DNA of 64,000 nt from Pholis gunnellus (taxonomy: Eukaryota; Chordata; Actinopteri; Perciformes; Pholidae): the NCBI GenBank assembly GCA_910591455.2, contig OU342816.1, positions 2,165,769-2,229,768 of the forward strand. Reading direction: 5' to 3'. The notes beneath the pieces are model-generated. The model was not told where the DNA came from. It saw only the letters and a list, made by a program, of their open reading frames with translations, and did no database searches. The translations under genes and the position numbers were made by a program. Shown here in pieces: positions 31,075 through 42,480 of the stretch; position 1 is the stretch's first letter; every line of letters begins with the position of its first letter.

Positions 31075-31655
31075 ATTCTGACCTGGCGGGGCTACAAAGC
31101 AGTGCACATTGTATATCCACACAAAGACCTATTTAAGCATTTAGCAAAATAAAAACAATGTCTGTGCATCTATGAATGGACCAAAAGGTGCGTGCCATAA
31201 TCATTACAATATTCATTGCAGACTACTTGTATTGGGGAAACCTCCCCCGCTATTTAAAGCAGCAGCGAAGTTTAAATTCTTCATGCTGTACCCGGTGCAG
31301 CTGGACTCATGGCACCGAGGTCCAAGATGAATTTACCTGTTTGAACCCCACACGCCACGGCTTGTATCTGTTTGCACTTTTGTAAATCTAAACAAATGTA
31401 ACATATGTCAAAAGATGGAAATGACTTCACACTACAGATGGTTTTTTTTGATTTTGATTTTTTGATTTTTTAAAAATGATAAAGCCCCCATCAGGCAAAG
31501 GGTTTCTTTGTCCTGTGTGAGGAAAGCCCAGCTTGATGTACATTAGAGAGATGATGGGAGTGTTTATTCACATCAGCTCACTGACTCACTCTGAACTACA
31601 GAGTCTGTGTTAACCAACCATTTGAATAATAAAGACAACGGTGGCTCCTTGACGT
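31075..31655 (+). other. ppp2ca: ppp2ca 3' untranslated region
   Basis: It runs from the stop to just after AATAAA at 31628-31633. Another signal-like aaataaaaac lies near 31147. No other feature is seen. Confidence 0.7.
31628..31633 (+). terminator. ppp2ca poly(A) signal
   Basis: Canonical AATAAA about 550 bases after the stop codon. Confidence 0.65.
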
Positions 31656-31739
31656 CAGTGTGCTGTTTTCTTTCCTTTCTTCATGGTGAAAAGCATCGCC
31701 CTAAAGAAGATGGTAACTAGTGTTTTGGTCTGGCTTCCA

Positions 31740-32060
31740 AGGAACCAGCGACATGCGATTACGTTTGAACTGAGCCATCTGGAAGTCGTCCAGTTCACCA
31801 CCCAGCGAGTAGGTCGGCCATCTGGAAGGCAGGTCGGCTGGCAGTGCTACGATTGAGTTTTTTGTAGGCCAAACCCAGAAGTTAGCATCACGCTGGTTCC
31901 TTTGACTGAAAGCAATGGGATTTTTCCATCAACTTTTGCATTATTGTAGAAAATAAGCTCCCGGTCGAACACGAGTGTGATTTCCTACGTATTTTGTACG
32001 TAATCGTCAGAATACAAAAGCTAATGTGAGACTATAAACAAACTACACCACGGTCACATG
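31740..32060. repeat. possible dispersed fish repeat
   Basis: The stretch with gaagttagcatcacgctggt and acgtattttgtacgtaatcg resembles repeats I remember from percomorph genomes. There is no second copy in this window, so the call rests on memory only. Confidence 0.35.
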
Positions 32061-33389
32061 ACAGAGTACAAACATCAAGGCTGTTGATTCACCAAATTTA
32101 ATATATAAAGGATTCAGGTAGAAATTAGCAGCACATACAGAACGTATGGAAGTTGGATTAAAAAGACACAAATAATAAAGGACAATTATGTTACAAAAAA
32201 CTTTATATTCTATGTTTTTATATACAGTATATATACAAATATACTCGAGCTAGAAACAAAGTAAATCAGTTATTAGGGAGACGGTACAATCATTTTCCAA
32301 TGGGGGTTTTATTTTTATGTTGAGAAGAAAGTCTTAAAAGTATTAAAAAAATAAATCAGTTCATGAATAAATAATGTGGATTATAAGATAAAATAATCAA
32401 ATGTTCAAGAGCGCTATCAAATTATTTGCATATTTAAAGATAATATCTTTAAGGTAGTGCCCTCGAGAGAGTGAGACTCGAGGTCTGTCCAAAATTTCAA
32501 AACCAGAAATTGTTGACACAAGGCTGTACAGGTGGACTCGTCGGCGTCACTACACGTTAGTCTCATTTAGCCGCTTGTTTGCATCCGCCTTTATTAAAAC
32601 TCTGACATATTTTATATCTTACAACAGAACGCTGACATTTCTTAAGCTTGTGTTGACAACAGACCTTAATTAAAAAAACATTTAAAAACACCCTAGAGAC
32701 AAGGGAGCTGGAAGGACTCATTCCTGCAGCACTAAATTAGTTCAGGCTGTTTGGTTTGGAGAGGTTTGCACAATGACCTTTTTCAATGGCAGATACTTTG
32801 ACACGGCCCAGCAGAAAAAGCAGGTGTATCTCATAACATCAATGATGATGTGTGGGAGGGGGGAGGTTCTGCTATTGTTCACGCTCGTTCACTGGAACAG
32901 CGTCATGGAACTGAGCCATTGTTAAGGTTATCAATGTCACCTGTACTTTTCCTACTTTAACAATATAGCTTTACCCCCTTCTCTGCTAATAAAAGGTGAG
33001 ACTATTGGTAGTCACATTTATATGTTATCATGGGTAAGTACAATTTTAGATCCACTACTTGTAGTATTAAGACCTTTTGGTACACTGATCTAGCAAAGCC
33101 TCTGTTACTAAATAAGGTATGTTTCTTTCTTCTTTTTTTAAATGTATTTCTCAATGTTGAATGTTGGTGAGGGATTTATAAAGTAGGCCTCTACTACCTG
33201 ATGTTATGTTGATAAAACACTTGATAAAATATGCTGGTCTAAATGTAGTAATGGTGATACAACCTTAGAATACTATTTAAACTGCTTTACTTCTTAAGTA
33301 TTCGTTTAAAGCAGCCAAACTAGAGCAGGAGAGGTTGTTTTGTTTTTGTTTTTTTGTGGTGAAGTTTCCCTCCATTTCTGAAAACGTCC

Positions 33390-33610
33390 AACTTCCGGTC
33401 TCGCTCTGGTCGATCGTGTCCAACTTGACGCAGCCGCAGAGCGACGCCCGACCCACACAACCGGAGAGCGATGATGACGTAAACTCAGAGCGCGGCATTT
33501 CATTGGCTCGCCGTTTTAACAGAGAAGTTGCCAAAACACACCAGAGAGAATACGTCATCTTGTTGTGATTTTATTTATTATTTTATTTTTATGGTGTTGC
33601 AATGACGTCA
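33390..33610. promoter_or_regulatory. CpG-rich promoter-like patch with ETS, CRE and CCAAT motifs
   Basis: Within 220 bases lie ACTTCCGG (33391-33398), TGACGTAA (33475-33482), ATTGG (33502-33506, an inverted CCAAT box), TACGTCAT (33551-33558) and a full CRE TGACGTCA (33603-33610). The patch is CpG-rich while the surroundings are AT-rich. No gene can be attached to it with confidence. Confidence 0.5.
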
Positions 33611-34293
33611 GCGTTTTACATGGAGTTTGTAAACAAAACTAAAGACAATAAATAGGTTCAGTTTATTTATGAAGACAAGTTATTAAGTCACCATTCCGCA
33701 TCTTTATGCTCTTGACTCGTGCTGTACTTTGCCTGTATTTTTATTTCCTCTTGTTATATAAGTGAAAAAATCGATTAATCAATAAAGCAATTTTTCAAAA
33801 ACATATTAAAGTGAATATCTGACATTTAATTACGTTATCTTGGAATTTGAAAAAATTCTACAATGAAGAGTTGATTCTACAATTAACAAAAGAATACTGA
33901 AAAACTAAGGTTAAGCAATGTGCCGCCTAAATATACAATACTACATTGTAGGGTGCATATTGTATTATATTTTCCATAACTTTAAAATCTTGATGTCATT
34001 GTTGTAACTAGATATTTGTCCCACATCATTCCTCCATGTATCTCTGGTCAAGTGAAAACTTGCCAATAAACCTTATTCTAATTCAAGTGCTGAGATTCTT
34101 TTCCTTTCAAAATTGAATGCGATCCAATAAGTTATTTACATTCTCCAGACAAACCTGTGATCTAGATGTGAAGATTGTTTGCTCTCTGCAGTAAAGTGAC
34201 TATAAACTGGTTATTTGTGTTTGCAACAGGCCACCATACTTCAATGGACAGACACATGATGCTGTAAGTATTGACTGAGGTCATTTTGAAATT

Positions 34294-34520
34294 GGGCTGC
34301 AACCAACTATGGTTTGTCCTTATAATAATAATCTGCTGATTATTTTCCTGATAAATTGTTTGGTCTATAAACTGTCAGAAAACGGTAAAATTGAAAATGT
34401 CCATCTCAGATTCTTAAGATTCTAAGGTGATGTCATGTTTTGTCGGTCCAAAACTTAAAGATATTCAGTTTCATATGATATTAAACAGAGAAAAGCAGGA
34501 AATCTCCACATTTTATGGAC
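34294..34520 (+). mobile_element. dispersed gggctgcaac element, copy 1
   Basis: It begins gggctgcaaccaacta and includes ttgtttggtctataaactgtcagaaaa in order. Related copies are at 36346-36640 and 41538-41760 and a reversed one near 46845-46985. I recall the family as an hAT-type MITE of fish. Confidence 0.6.
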
Positions 34521-36345
34521 TGAAAACGCATATTTTTTTTAAAAGCATACTTTAAAATGAATACTATTGCTCTGCCAAGGAAAGCAATAATGCATCAATC
34601 TGAGTGTAGTGACTCTGTGTAAGTGTTTTGACAGAAAAAAACAATATATATCCTGGTCCATTTGGCTCACCATTGAAAATGCTAACCTCAGTCTGCAGCC
34701 ACACAAAAGAAACGACACCACACATCAAACACAATCAGAGATCAAAGAGAGAATCTGCTCACTGAAGCAGACCGAGTCGTGCTCATTAATAATCCTAAAT
34801 GAAACCTGTTAGCTTCCTTTTTTTTTGCAAAAATGATGAAACAAGATGAAAGAGGGGGACAAATGGGGGAGGCAGTGAGCTTTGTTTCAATTCACACACG
34901 ACCTGAGACACTTTACAGAAAAATCTGCTCTTATTGTCATTTTACAACCATGAAACATTAGTTCAAGATATAAGAATACCTTTAAAAACAGTGTAGTTAG
35001 TGGAGTAAAAGCCACAATTCAACAAATGAACGCATCATTCTCTTTAGATCAGCTCTGTTTTCAAAGAAATGTTGTTGGTATTTTTCTGTCTTCCTGATTG
35101 AGCCTCTTCTGCAGCAACACACATGTAATCATTCACATTCTCCACAGCGCTCTCCTCCATCATTGAAAAATCTCTGTTTGCAGGTTCGCATAGGAAACAG
35201 GCAACCATTGTGTTCCTGCTTTGCACAGATTAGAAACAAAAGGCATCATCTGCATCATTGAAATATACATTTTTAAAGAAGCCTAACCAGTGTCTCCCTC
35301 TGGATTGTGATAATCGGTTTCAGAAACCCACGTTCATTAACATTAGTTTATCATTATGATTAGCAGTCTCTGGATCGTTGTTTTCCACAATAACATTTCA
35401 TCACTTTGTGAAACCAAAGCTCATCCCGGCTGTCTGACTGCTGTGACCCTGGTTTCCCTCCTCCTCATGTGACCTTTTCACTTGAGGATGCATGAGGCAC
35501 AGTGCGCACATTCCCGTGCAAATGGGAAATAGTTTATCCCCCCTTTCTCTACTTTGGATTTCTTCCCCAGTTTGCACAGATCTATGCCTCTGACATCCTT
35601 TATTTATGTGTTATGTGTGACACACGTTGCACAACAAAGTGTCATCTACAACTTTGCAAAATGTAAACAAAACTGAATCCTAGGAAAAGAGATATTTATA
35701 TCACACAGTTGGTCAGTCCCCATGTCTCCATGTGATGACGGAGGTTTGTTTCTAGATTTAGGTGCGACGACATGTCGGCCATCGCTGATTAAAGAGGCAG
35801 GGCAGACGAACACAATGCGGGAGCTTAATCCAGAGTAACACAACTCTCGGAGCCACTGGACGGAGCCACAGAGAGCTCCAAACAACAGGACACACATTTC
35901 TTTTATCATCCAACCAAAGCCCCTTTTTTAATTCCAGGCGAGCAGATGCAAGCCGTACGTTTGATGCCGAGGCCAAAGCTGTCACGATGAACTGTCGGAG
36001 CGCTGCAGTAAAGACTTAGCAGAGTCATGTGGAGTAAAAAGATCATGATCATGACAGTTGGCTGATGAAGCTGTTTGCGATGTCGGGAGGAGAACAGAGC
36101 TGGAGACGCGCTGTGCGCTCCCTCCCCCAGAAAACAAACCACTGAGATGACAGCAGCTTTCCAGGCACACACACAACATTACATCAGCATGAAGTCATGT
36201 GACCATTACCCTCTGAATATCTTTGAGAAGCAACAAATAAGGAGAGACAGAGACGGATGCATGCCGTTTATTCAGTGGTAGTTTCACATACAATGAACAC
36301 AATTTTATGCATTGTGTCCGTTTTGCATTTAGAAAGGTTGACTAG

Positions 36346-36640
36346 AGCTGCAATGATTAGTCGACTGATACCGCCAACTATTTGGATAATCGATTATTTG
36401 TTTTTTTTCATGCAGAAATGTCAGAAAATGCTTGTTTTCAGCCTCTCAGATATGGAGATTACCTGTTTTTCTATCACAATTAAAGTGAACATCTTTTGGT
36501 TTTGGACCAAACAAGACATTTAAAGACATCACCTTGGACTTTGAGAAACTGGGATGGATATTCTTCACTGTTTTCTGACATTTTAGAGACCAAACAGAAG
36601 TTTAATCGATGATGAAAATGAATTGTTAGTTGCCCTAAAG
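36346..36640 (+). mobile_element. dispersed gggctgcaac element, copy 2
   Basis: It starts agctgcaatgattagtcgac, contains aaatgtcagaaaatgc and ends ttgttagttgcccta. The ends are roughly inverted (gctgcaat..ttagt against ttagttgccc). Confidence 0.6.
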
Positions 36641-36871
36641 TTGACACTTAGAAGTTGCAGTCATATCAATAACAGAAATCAATAAGAAAAGGAGACTTAA
36701 AGGTTATAAAACATGTGACGAAGCATCATTCCTCCATGTATCTCACCCTCTTTGTCTTTCAGAGGGAATGTTAGTGATGTTTTTACATGTCCGACTAAAT
36801 ATAGAGATACAGATATATAAAAAGTAGCAACAACCTCTACCTCTCTCTTTCTCTCTTTCTCTTTCCACCAA

Positions 36872-37078
36872 TTAGCATTCAGTAGTGTGTCTCCCGGACA
36901 CCTGAAACCATGACAACAGCAGGTTACTGCTCCCATCGGATGTCTTGGGCTCCATCTGGTGTTGATGAAGAGGAGGGTCGGGCGGCTCGTCCTCAGTCAC
37001 TTTGGAGACAAACTTAGAGAGACGAGAGGAAGAGGCCTTGTTGGACTTAATTATTGTCCAAAAGACAGAATATTTGAG
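36872..37078 (-). other. unexplained acidic open frame (possible exon or relic)
   Basis: A stop-free minus-strand frame of 68 codons includes SRLSKFVSKVTEDEPPDPP and MEPKTSDGSSNLL before TAA. The residue mix looks protein-like, but part of it (SNKASSSRLS) coincides with a pyrimidine tract that could instead be the end of an intron. No start codon or family is recognised. Confidence 0.25.
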
Positions 37079-37224
37079 TTAAGAGAAAACTCAACATAAA
37101 CACGAATACACAAGCATTTTGTGTTGTAGTGATTTTTATTTACCTGCACGTTCCATTATTTATATCTTCTGTAATTCACACACACATTACAGTTTCTACT
37201 GTCAGAAACTCAAGGTCCACTTAC

Positions 37225-37367
37225 TTGCTTTTTTCCGGATCTTTCGACAGCATCTCACAGTTCTTAATCAGAGGAAGGAGTTTGTCGTGACGTGATCTCA
37301 ACCCCGATCTTCGGTCAAGCGATGAGAGGTGATCGAATACATGGGCGCAAGATTGTAACCCCTGTCT
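37225..37367 (-). other. candidate exon on the minus strand
   Basis: 143 bases are bounded by a good acceptor (ggtcttctttctgaacag) and a consensus donor (aa|GTAAGT). The frame is open throughout and reads RQGLQSCAHVFDHLSSLDRR and later HDKLLPLIKNCEMLSKDPEK. If not spliced, the frame stops two codons later. I do not recognise the protein and cannot join it to a neighbour in frame. Confidence 0.3.
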
Positions 37368-37375
37368 CTGTTCAG

Positions 37376-37420
37376 AAAGAAGACCATGAGATGCTGTTGA
37401 AAGCTCAGGGTGGAAAGCCG
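37376..37420 (+). other. candidate 45-base exon on the plus strand
   Basis: An acceptor with pyrimidine tract (cccctgtctctgttcag) and donor gtgagt enclose 15 codons, KEDHEMLLKAQGGKP. It abuts the minus-strand candidate at 37225-37367, so at most one is likely real. Confidence 0.2.
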
Positions 37421-37999
37421 GTGAGTAGACTTTGAGCCTTTTTTAATAATGCATCTGTCTCATTATGTCATTATCATCCAGACCTTGTGAGAAGAGATGA
37501 AAGTCTTGATTTAGACACGGTTTTAAGAAGAAAGAAAGGTGTACTGTGATATTACTCTCTGTCGCCCCCCAGGGTTGGCTACAACTCCTTTGTTTTCATG
37601 CCTCACTGATACATACTGTATGAATTTATTGCTACAAAAAGCCCTGTTGTTGCATCAGTCTACTTGTATGTGGTTTCTCTCTTCCTGTGGTTCCCAGTGA
37701 GACATTATGTTTTAAACTGGAGCGCTGACATGAAGACATCCTGCTCTACACTACCGAGATGATAGAAGACCTAAATGATAACAAGACTATGAGTCTGCAG
37801 ACACAGCAGGGGCTCTGTGGGACGGAGCAAAATGCCAACGTCAGCATGCTAACACGCTCACGACGACAACATGCTGATGTTTAACAGATATAATGCATGC
37901 TTACGTTTAGCAGCTAGCATCAAATACTCAAAGTAACAGCTGTGACCATGATGATGGTTTTATAGGAAGAATGAGGGGATCGTCAAAGTTGTTGTAAAC

Positions 38000-38490
38000 T
38001 AGATCTCTCCTCTTGCACAATGTACGTCACCAACACCAACATGGCCTTTATCTTCAGTTGGTAGCTGCTGAGAAATAAAGCTAACGCAGAAGGGCCACAA
38101 ACTGCAGTTCCTCAAATGGCCACTTGAGGTTTGCTCCAAAAGCGGGTCAATCCCCATAGACCCCAATGTTAAAATGCCCAACTTTAGAGGATAAACTAAC
38201 ATGTTTACAGCCTCGTACACAAAAAACGGTTTTGTTCTCCGTAATATAATGTAAACGTCGCAGGGGGTGAATTTGTATAGATCTCACCAGTTTAGATTAA
38301 GGCTTGAAGTTGGGCATAATTAACGGCGTGGCGGCTTTGAGTGACAGTTTGGTGCCGTCTCAGTTTGCCGGCTGCTGGCTAACTTCTCTGCTGCGAAGAT
38401 GGCGACGGCCGGAGCCGCTCACTTTTAGCTTCACAACGGCTCTTCAGAAACCCGACGTCACAAAGACTACGTCCCTATTTCATACGGTCT
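38000..38490. repeat. dispersed repeat with gatggcgacggc core, second copy
   Basis: Contains gggtcaatccccatagaccc, tgttaaaatgcccaacttta and gatggcgacggc, phrases I recall from abundant percomorph repeats. The core is shared with 16078-16093 and, in altered form, 42431-42460. Confidence 0.5.
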
Positions 38491-38664
38491 ATGCTTGCTA
38501 GCCAGCAAGCTAACACACAGATGTAACGTTGTCTTACATGATGGGGTTTATCCAGCGACTCTTTTTATAAGCCGGGAAGCGAAAGAACGATTGAGACCCA
38601 TTGCTGTTGGTGTGAGAACATCCTGGTACCGAACAGCCATCGAAGCTCCAGAGAGAGACGGGAC

Positions 38665-38880
38665 TTTTGGGTGTGTCGTCTCTATAATTATGTGTTTTAC
38701 AGTCTTAAACTTCAACAGTTTTAAGACTTTCTTGACCTGCAAAATTATGTTTTGAATTGAAGAACATCAAAATGTGTAATTCATGGCACAATTTAAACAG
38801 GATCCCAAAAACTATTTGTGCATATTTTTTCAGAATTAAGGTCCCATGGTGGATTTTGCCTCTCTGTAGCTGTTGAGACT
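38665..38880. repeat. dispersed repeat, copy B
   Basis: Matches the order of words in the copy at 27541-27745 (gacttttgggtgtgtcgtct ... taattcatggcaca ... gaattaaggtcc ... tgcctctctgt). It differs by small insertions, so the copies are old. Confidence 0.6.
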
Positions 38881-40204
38881 GACTGACCAACAGACACTCC
38901 CATCCATAAAAAAAGAATTGTACGAACCAAAAATGAGATCAGCACCCGATTTAAAGTGCAGATTAAGAAGAAACAAGCTCCGCCCTGCTGTGAACATTTT
39001 CCCTCTCACAAACCATCTCATGAAAAGGTTAATCTTCCAGACCAAATATCAGCATAATTTTAATCAATTTAAGCGCTGTCACCGCCACTGAAAGCACCAT
39101 CGCCCTTCACAGATCCTAAAATTTGACCGAGACACACCGACGTTCTGCAGGCTTGACCGGCTGCCCAAACACCAGTCAGCTGTGTAATTAAATTACCAGC
39201 GAGACATCGCGGGTCTAATGAGACAATTAGCTCGTGCCATCTTAAAGCCTCGCTCCTCATTAGCGCTGATGGAGGCAGCACGCGTTGATGGCTCCATCGC
39301 GGCTCCGCCCTAACACTCAGACCGCAGTCTTCTGGGCGCCGCCAGCAGGTTTCTGTGGAGACTAATGGGTCATTAGAGTGATGGGTGAGGTACAAAAGGC
39401 CTGAGTGACCTCTCCATCCACAGAACACGAGGGAGGGAAACGCACATTAAGCCACCATAACGTTCAACCGACATACTTTGTGGAAAAAAATACTGGTGTT
39501 TTCAGACTGAACACAGCACCTGTTCAGCTGCAGAGAAGACTTAATGACACGAGCTGAATTATTCAACAGCAGGCGTACCATGAAAATGACAACATCTGGC
39601 CGGAGAACAGCATCCATAGTAGAATAGTTGAGATTTAATTCTGAAGCATCTATGCACCTTTCAATGCTCAGATACACACAAACATGCAAGGACAGGTGAG
39701 CTTTATATGTCATTATATGTCCGTGATGTTAAAGACACATGTGTATTTAGATATCAGTTTTCAACGGAGCATTTTGCATTATTTGCAATAACGTCCATGT
39801 GGTTGACAAATATTTCAGTTCCACTTAGGACCCACAGGAGTCAAGGCGAGTTTAAAAGCATCAATTTGTTCTGCAAATGTCTGACTGGACTATTTTATAC
39901 CTTTTTTCAAAGTCTCTCTACAGAAGGTTTCAGTCTAAAAAAGATCATTTAAAGTTCACTTTAAGCTTTTTTTAAAGTATTTCTGGATTTCTTTTCTAAA
40001 TAAATCATAATGTATTGCTTAGTTCATATTTCATGTGTTGTTATTAATGAACACAATCAACTAGAATGAAAAAAATGTAACCTGCTAACTGAACAAAGAG
40101 GGAAAATGTATCATTACTCTGTTGTTAAAGGACCAGTGTTGCCTTTACAGGGATCTATGAATGGAATCTAATATTAATAAGTATGTGTTTTTTTATGTGT
40201 AAAA

Positions 40205-40400
40205 AACGTATTTCACCCAGGAGGTGGCTGCCCCGCGTGAAACGAGTACTTAAGTAACGTCACTATCGTAGTTATTTTAACCCAAACTTAAATCTTTTCC
40301 TAAACCTAACCAAGTTTTGTTATTTCCTGTGAAGGCGGAAGTTTATTTTGAAAAGACCGTATGTATGTAATGAGAGGAATGTGACACGTGTTGCTGGACT
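40205..40400. repeat. possible dispersed repeat with cctaaacctaacca core
   Basis: cttttcctaaacctaaccaa and ttgaaaagaccgtatgtatg resemble a fish repeat known to me; a diverged relative lies at 57480-57550 (cctaaacttaaccaaacct). Confidence 0.4.
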
Positions 40401-41537
40401 TTCATGGAAAAACACACGAAAACTTGAGAAGTATATCATACGAACCGTTGTGTAAGGATACGTTGCTGTAGTTCTCCTACACGCTTTGCACACGGGAGAA
40501 TCCACACAGCACCTTTTTTAAAGAATTTAAAAGTTCATACACTACTATCGCTTCACTTAAAATCACCCTCAACTGCATCGTATAGTGTTTCAGATACAGT
40601 ATATAATGAGAGGGAGAGATAGAGAGGAGAAAGCGATGCACCATGTCTCTGCCCTTTCTATTAAAAGCACCTGAGCTCAGCAGAGATGCTCTCCTCCTGC
40701 CTGTGTAGTCTGGATCCAGGCCTTTGTCCAGCCTCTGACAGACAGACATGGGATCACATTTTTATCGATGGAGAGAATTGCAAAACAAACTATTGCTTCT
40801 CCAAGAAGAGTAGGCTTCAAAACTATTGATTAAAAACAGTCCTCATCAGCCTCCCAGAGTAAACATCATCTCACTGTTTACCAGCTGATAAAATCAAGTT
40901 TTCTTCTGGTGTTGAAATCCAATAAAAAAAAACAGTTTCCTCCCCCGAGAGCCTCGATAGCAACACATCATGTAAATGTGTTGTGCATTACATAAAGAGC
41001 ATGCTTTTCATTCCTGGCTCTTGGGGGAGCCAGAAAAGACTAACGCCGCTGCCGGGCCCTTTTGTCCGTCCGTGTGACCTACATTCTCTCAATAGTGAAA
41101 TGCTAACAGGGCAGTGGGTCTATTGATAGCCGCTCTCTGGACTCGCTCGCGGAAACGGCCAAGAGAATGATTAAACCAGATTAAATAGACAGTTATATTT
41201 GCTGTGGCTTTGAGTGGGATCTCGCTGAGGCCCTGCAGTGGGACCGGCGCTTTAACTATAGCTCATGTGTGCGACTCACAGTATGGAGCTGTGGTCTTCG
41301 TCAATGTCTGCAACATTTTCTGCTGTTTAAAAGTCTACAGAGGAAGAGACAATGAAGTCTGCAGTGACTTTACAAGATGCTTTACATGCATATAATGTGA
41401 TTACTGCCAATAAGCCCACAAAACGAAGCAGTAATGAAGCTGTTTAGATCCTTCTATACAGTTGCATTTCCCTGTTTTTCTGCTTCAGTCGTCGTATTAT
41501 AAGTTTAAAAAAAGCCAAATTACAACAGAACACATTC

Positions 41538-41760
41538 GGGCTGCAACTAACAACTATTTTCAGTGATTAATATTGTATATAAATAGTGAAAATAACACGG
41601 TAGTAAGTGAATAGTGAAAAACATTCATTAAAATATTGATTTTATTGTCACAAAAGCAAATGAAAGCTGAATGCTGGAATTTTGCAATCTTTAACGATTA
41701 ACGTTTAAAATAGTTGCTGTTTACTTTGTCTGACAATATAATAATCAACGTCAGCTCCAG
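41538..41760 (+). mobile_element. dispersed gggctgcaac element, copy 3
   Basis: Starts gggctgcaactaacaactat with the tattttcagtgattaat that normally follows, then degenerates. Confidence 0.5.
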
Positions 41761-42399
41761 AATTATGCATTTGTAACTTTACATAATCTGTAGAGATACT
41801 GTCACTCTAGTGCTCAGCATGTTTTTATTGGTTTAAAATGTCCCGGGCCCGAATGACAGAACAAAACACAAGAAGAGTTGTTGAAGGAGAATTAAATGTA
41901 AAAAGAATATAGACAAGAAAGATAAAACGGGAAAGAAATGAATTCCAGGAGGAAGTCATTTGGATTGGTAGAGGTAAACAGAAGACACAATTAAAACTCA
42001 GATAATTCTGCTACAACAACAAAAACACCATCGAGCAATTAAAAAGCAAACGGCAAAAGAATACGACGGCATTGGAAGACAAATATTTCTTCTTGTTTCT
42101 CTCTGACTGCAGGCATACTCACAGCGACAGATGGGGCCTGTTGTGTTTACGTCACAAGGAACGGTTAGTGTTTGTTATCTCGTGTAATTCTCCTTCTGTT
42201 ATATTTTAGTCTAATGTCAGAACTGCTGGGAGGATACTCTGATATTGCGATGACAATTTCCCATTTCATTGCATTGAATGCACTCCTAAAATGACGTGTT
42301 TCAGTTTAAGTAAGTAATATTTGCAGGAAACGTCCACTCTCACACGCATATTATTCACAAACCTTTTCGGTGTTCTACTGTACTTAGCTCCACCCTCTC

Positions 42400-42480
42400 T
42401 CATCACTTCTGGTTGCAAAAAAAACAACAAGATGGCGCCGACTAAAATGCTGAACTCAAGGCTTCAAAACGGGAAAAGAG
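42400..42480. repeat. short third copy of the gatggcg-core repeat
   Basis: ggttgcaaaaaaaacaacaa followed by gatggcgccgactaaaatgc and ctcaaggcttcaaaacggga parallels 16066-16120. Confidence 0.5.

Noticed and set aside
34230..34263. Possible 34-base exon between ttgcaacag and gtaagt
   Set aside because: Too short to judge, no in-frame partner, and close to a repeat.
39069..39428. 119-codon minus-strand frame
   Set aside because: No family resemblance and no splice or start context; the underlying DNA looks more like a regulatory block.
42100..42170. Possible small exon after tctctctgactgcag
   Set aside because: No acceptable donor at the right distance and no recognisable peptide.
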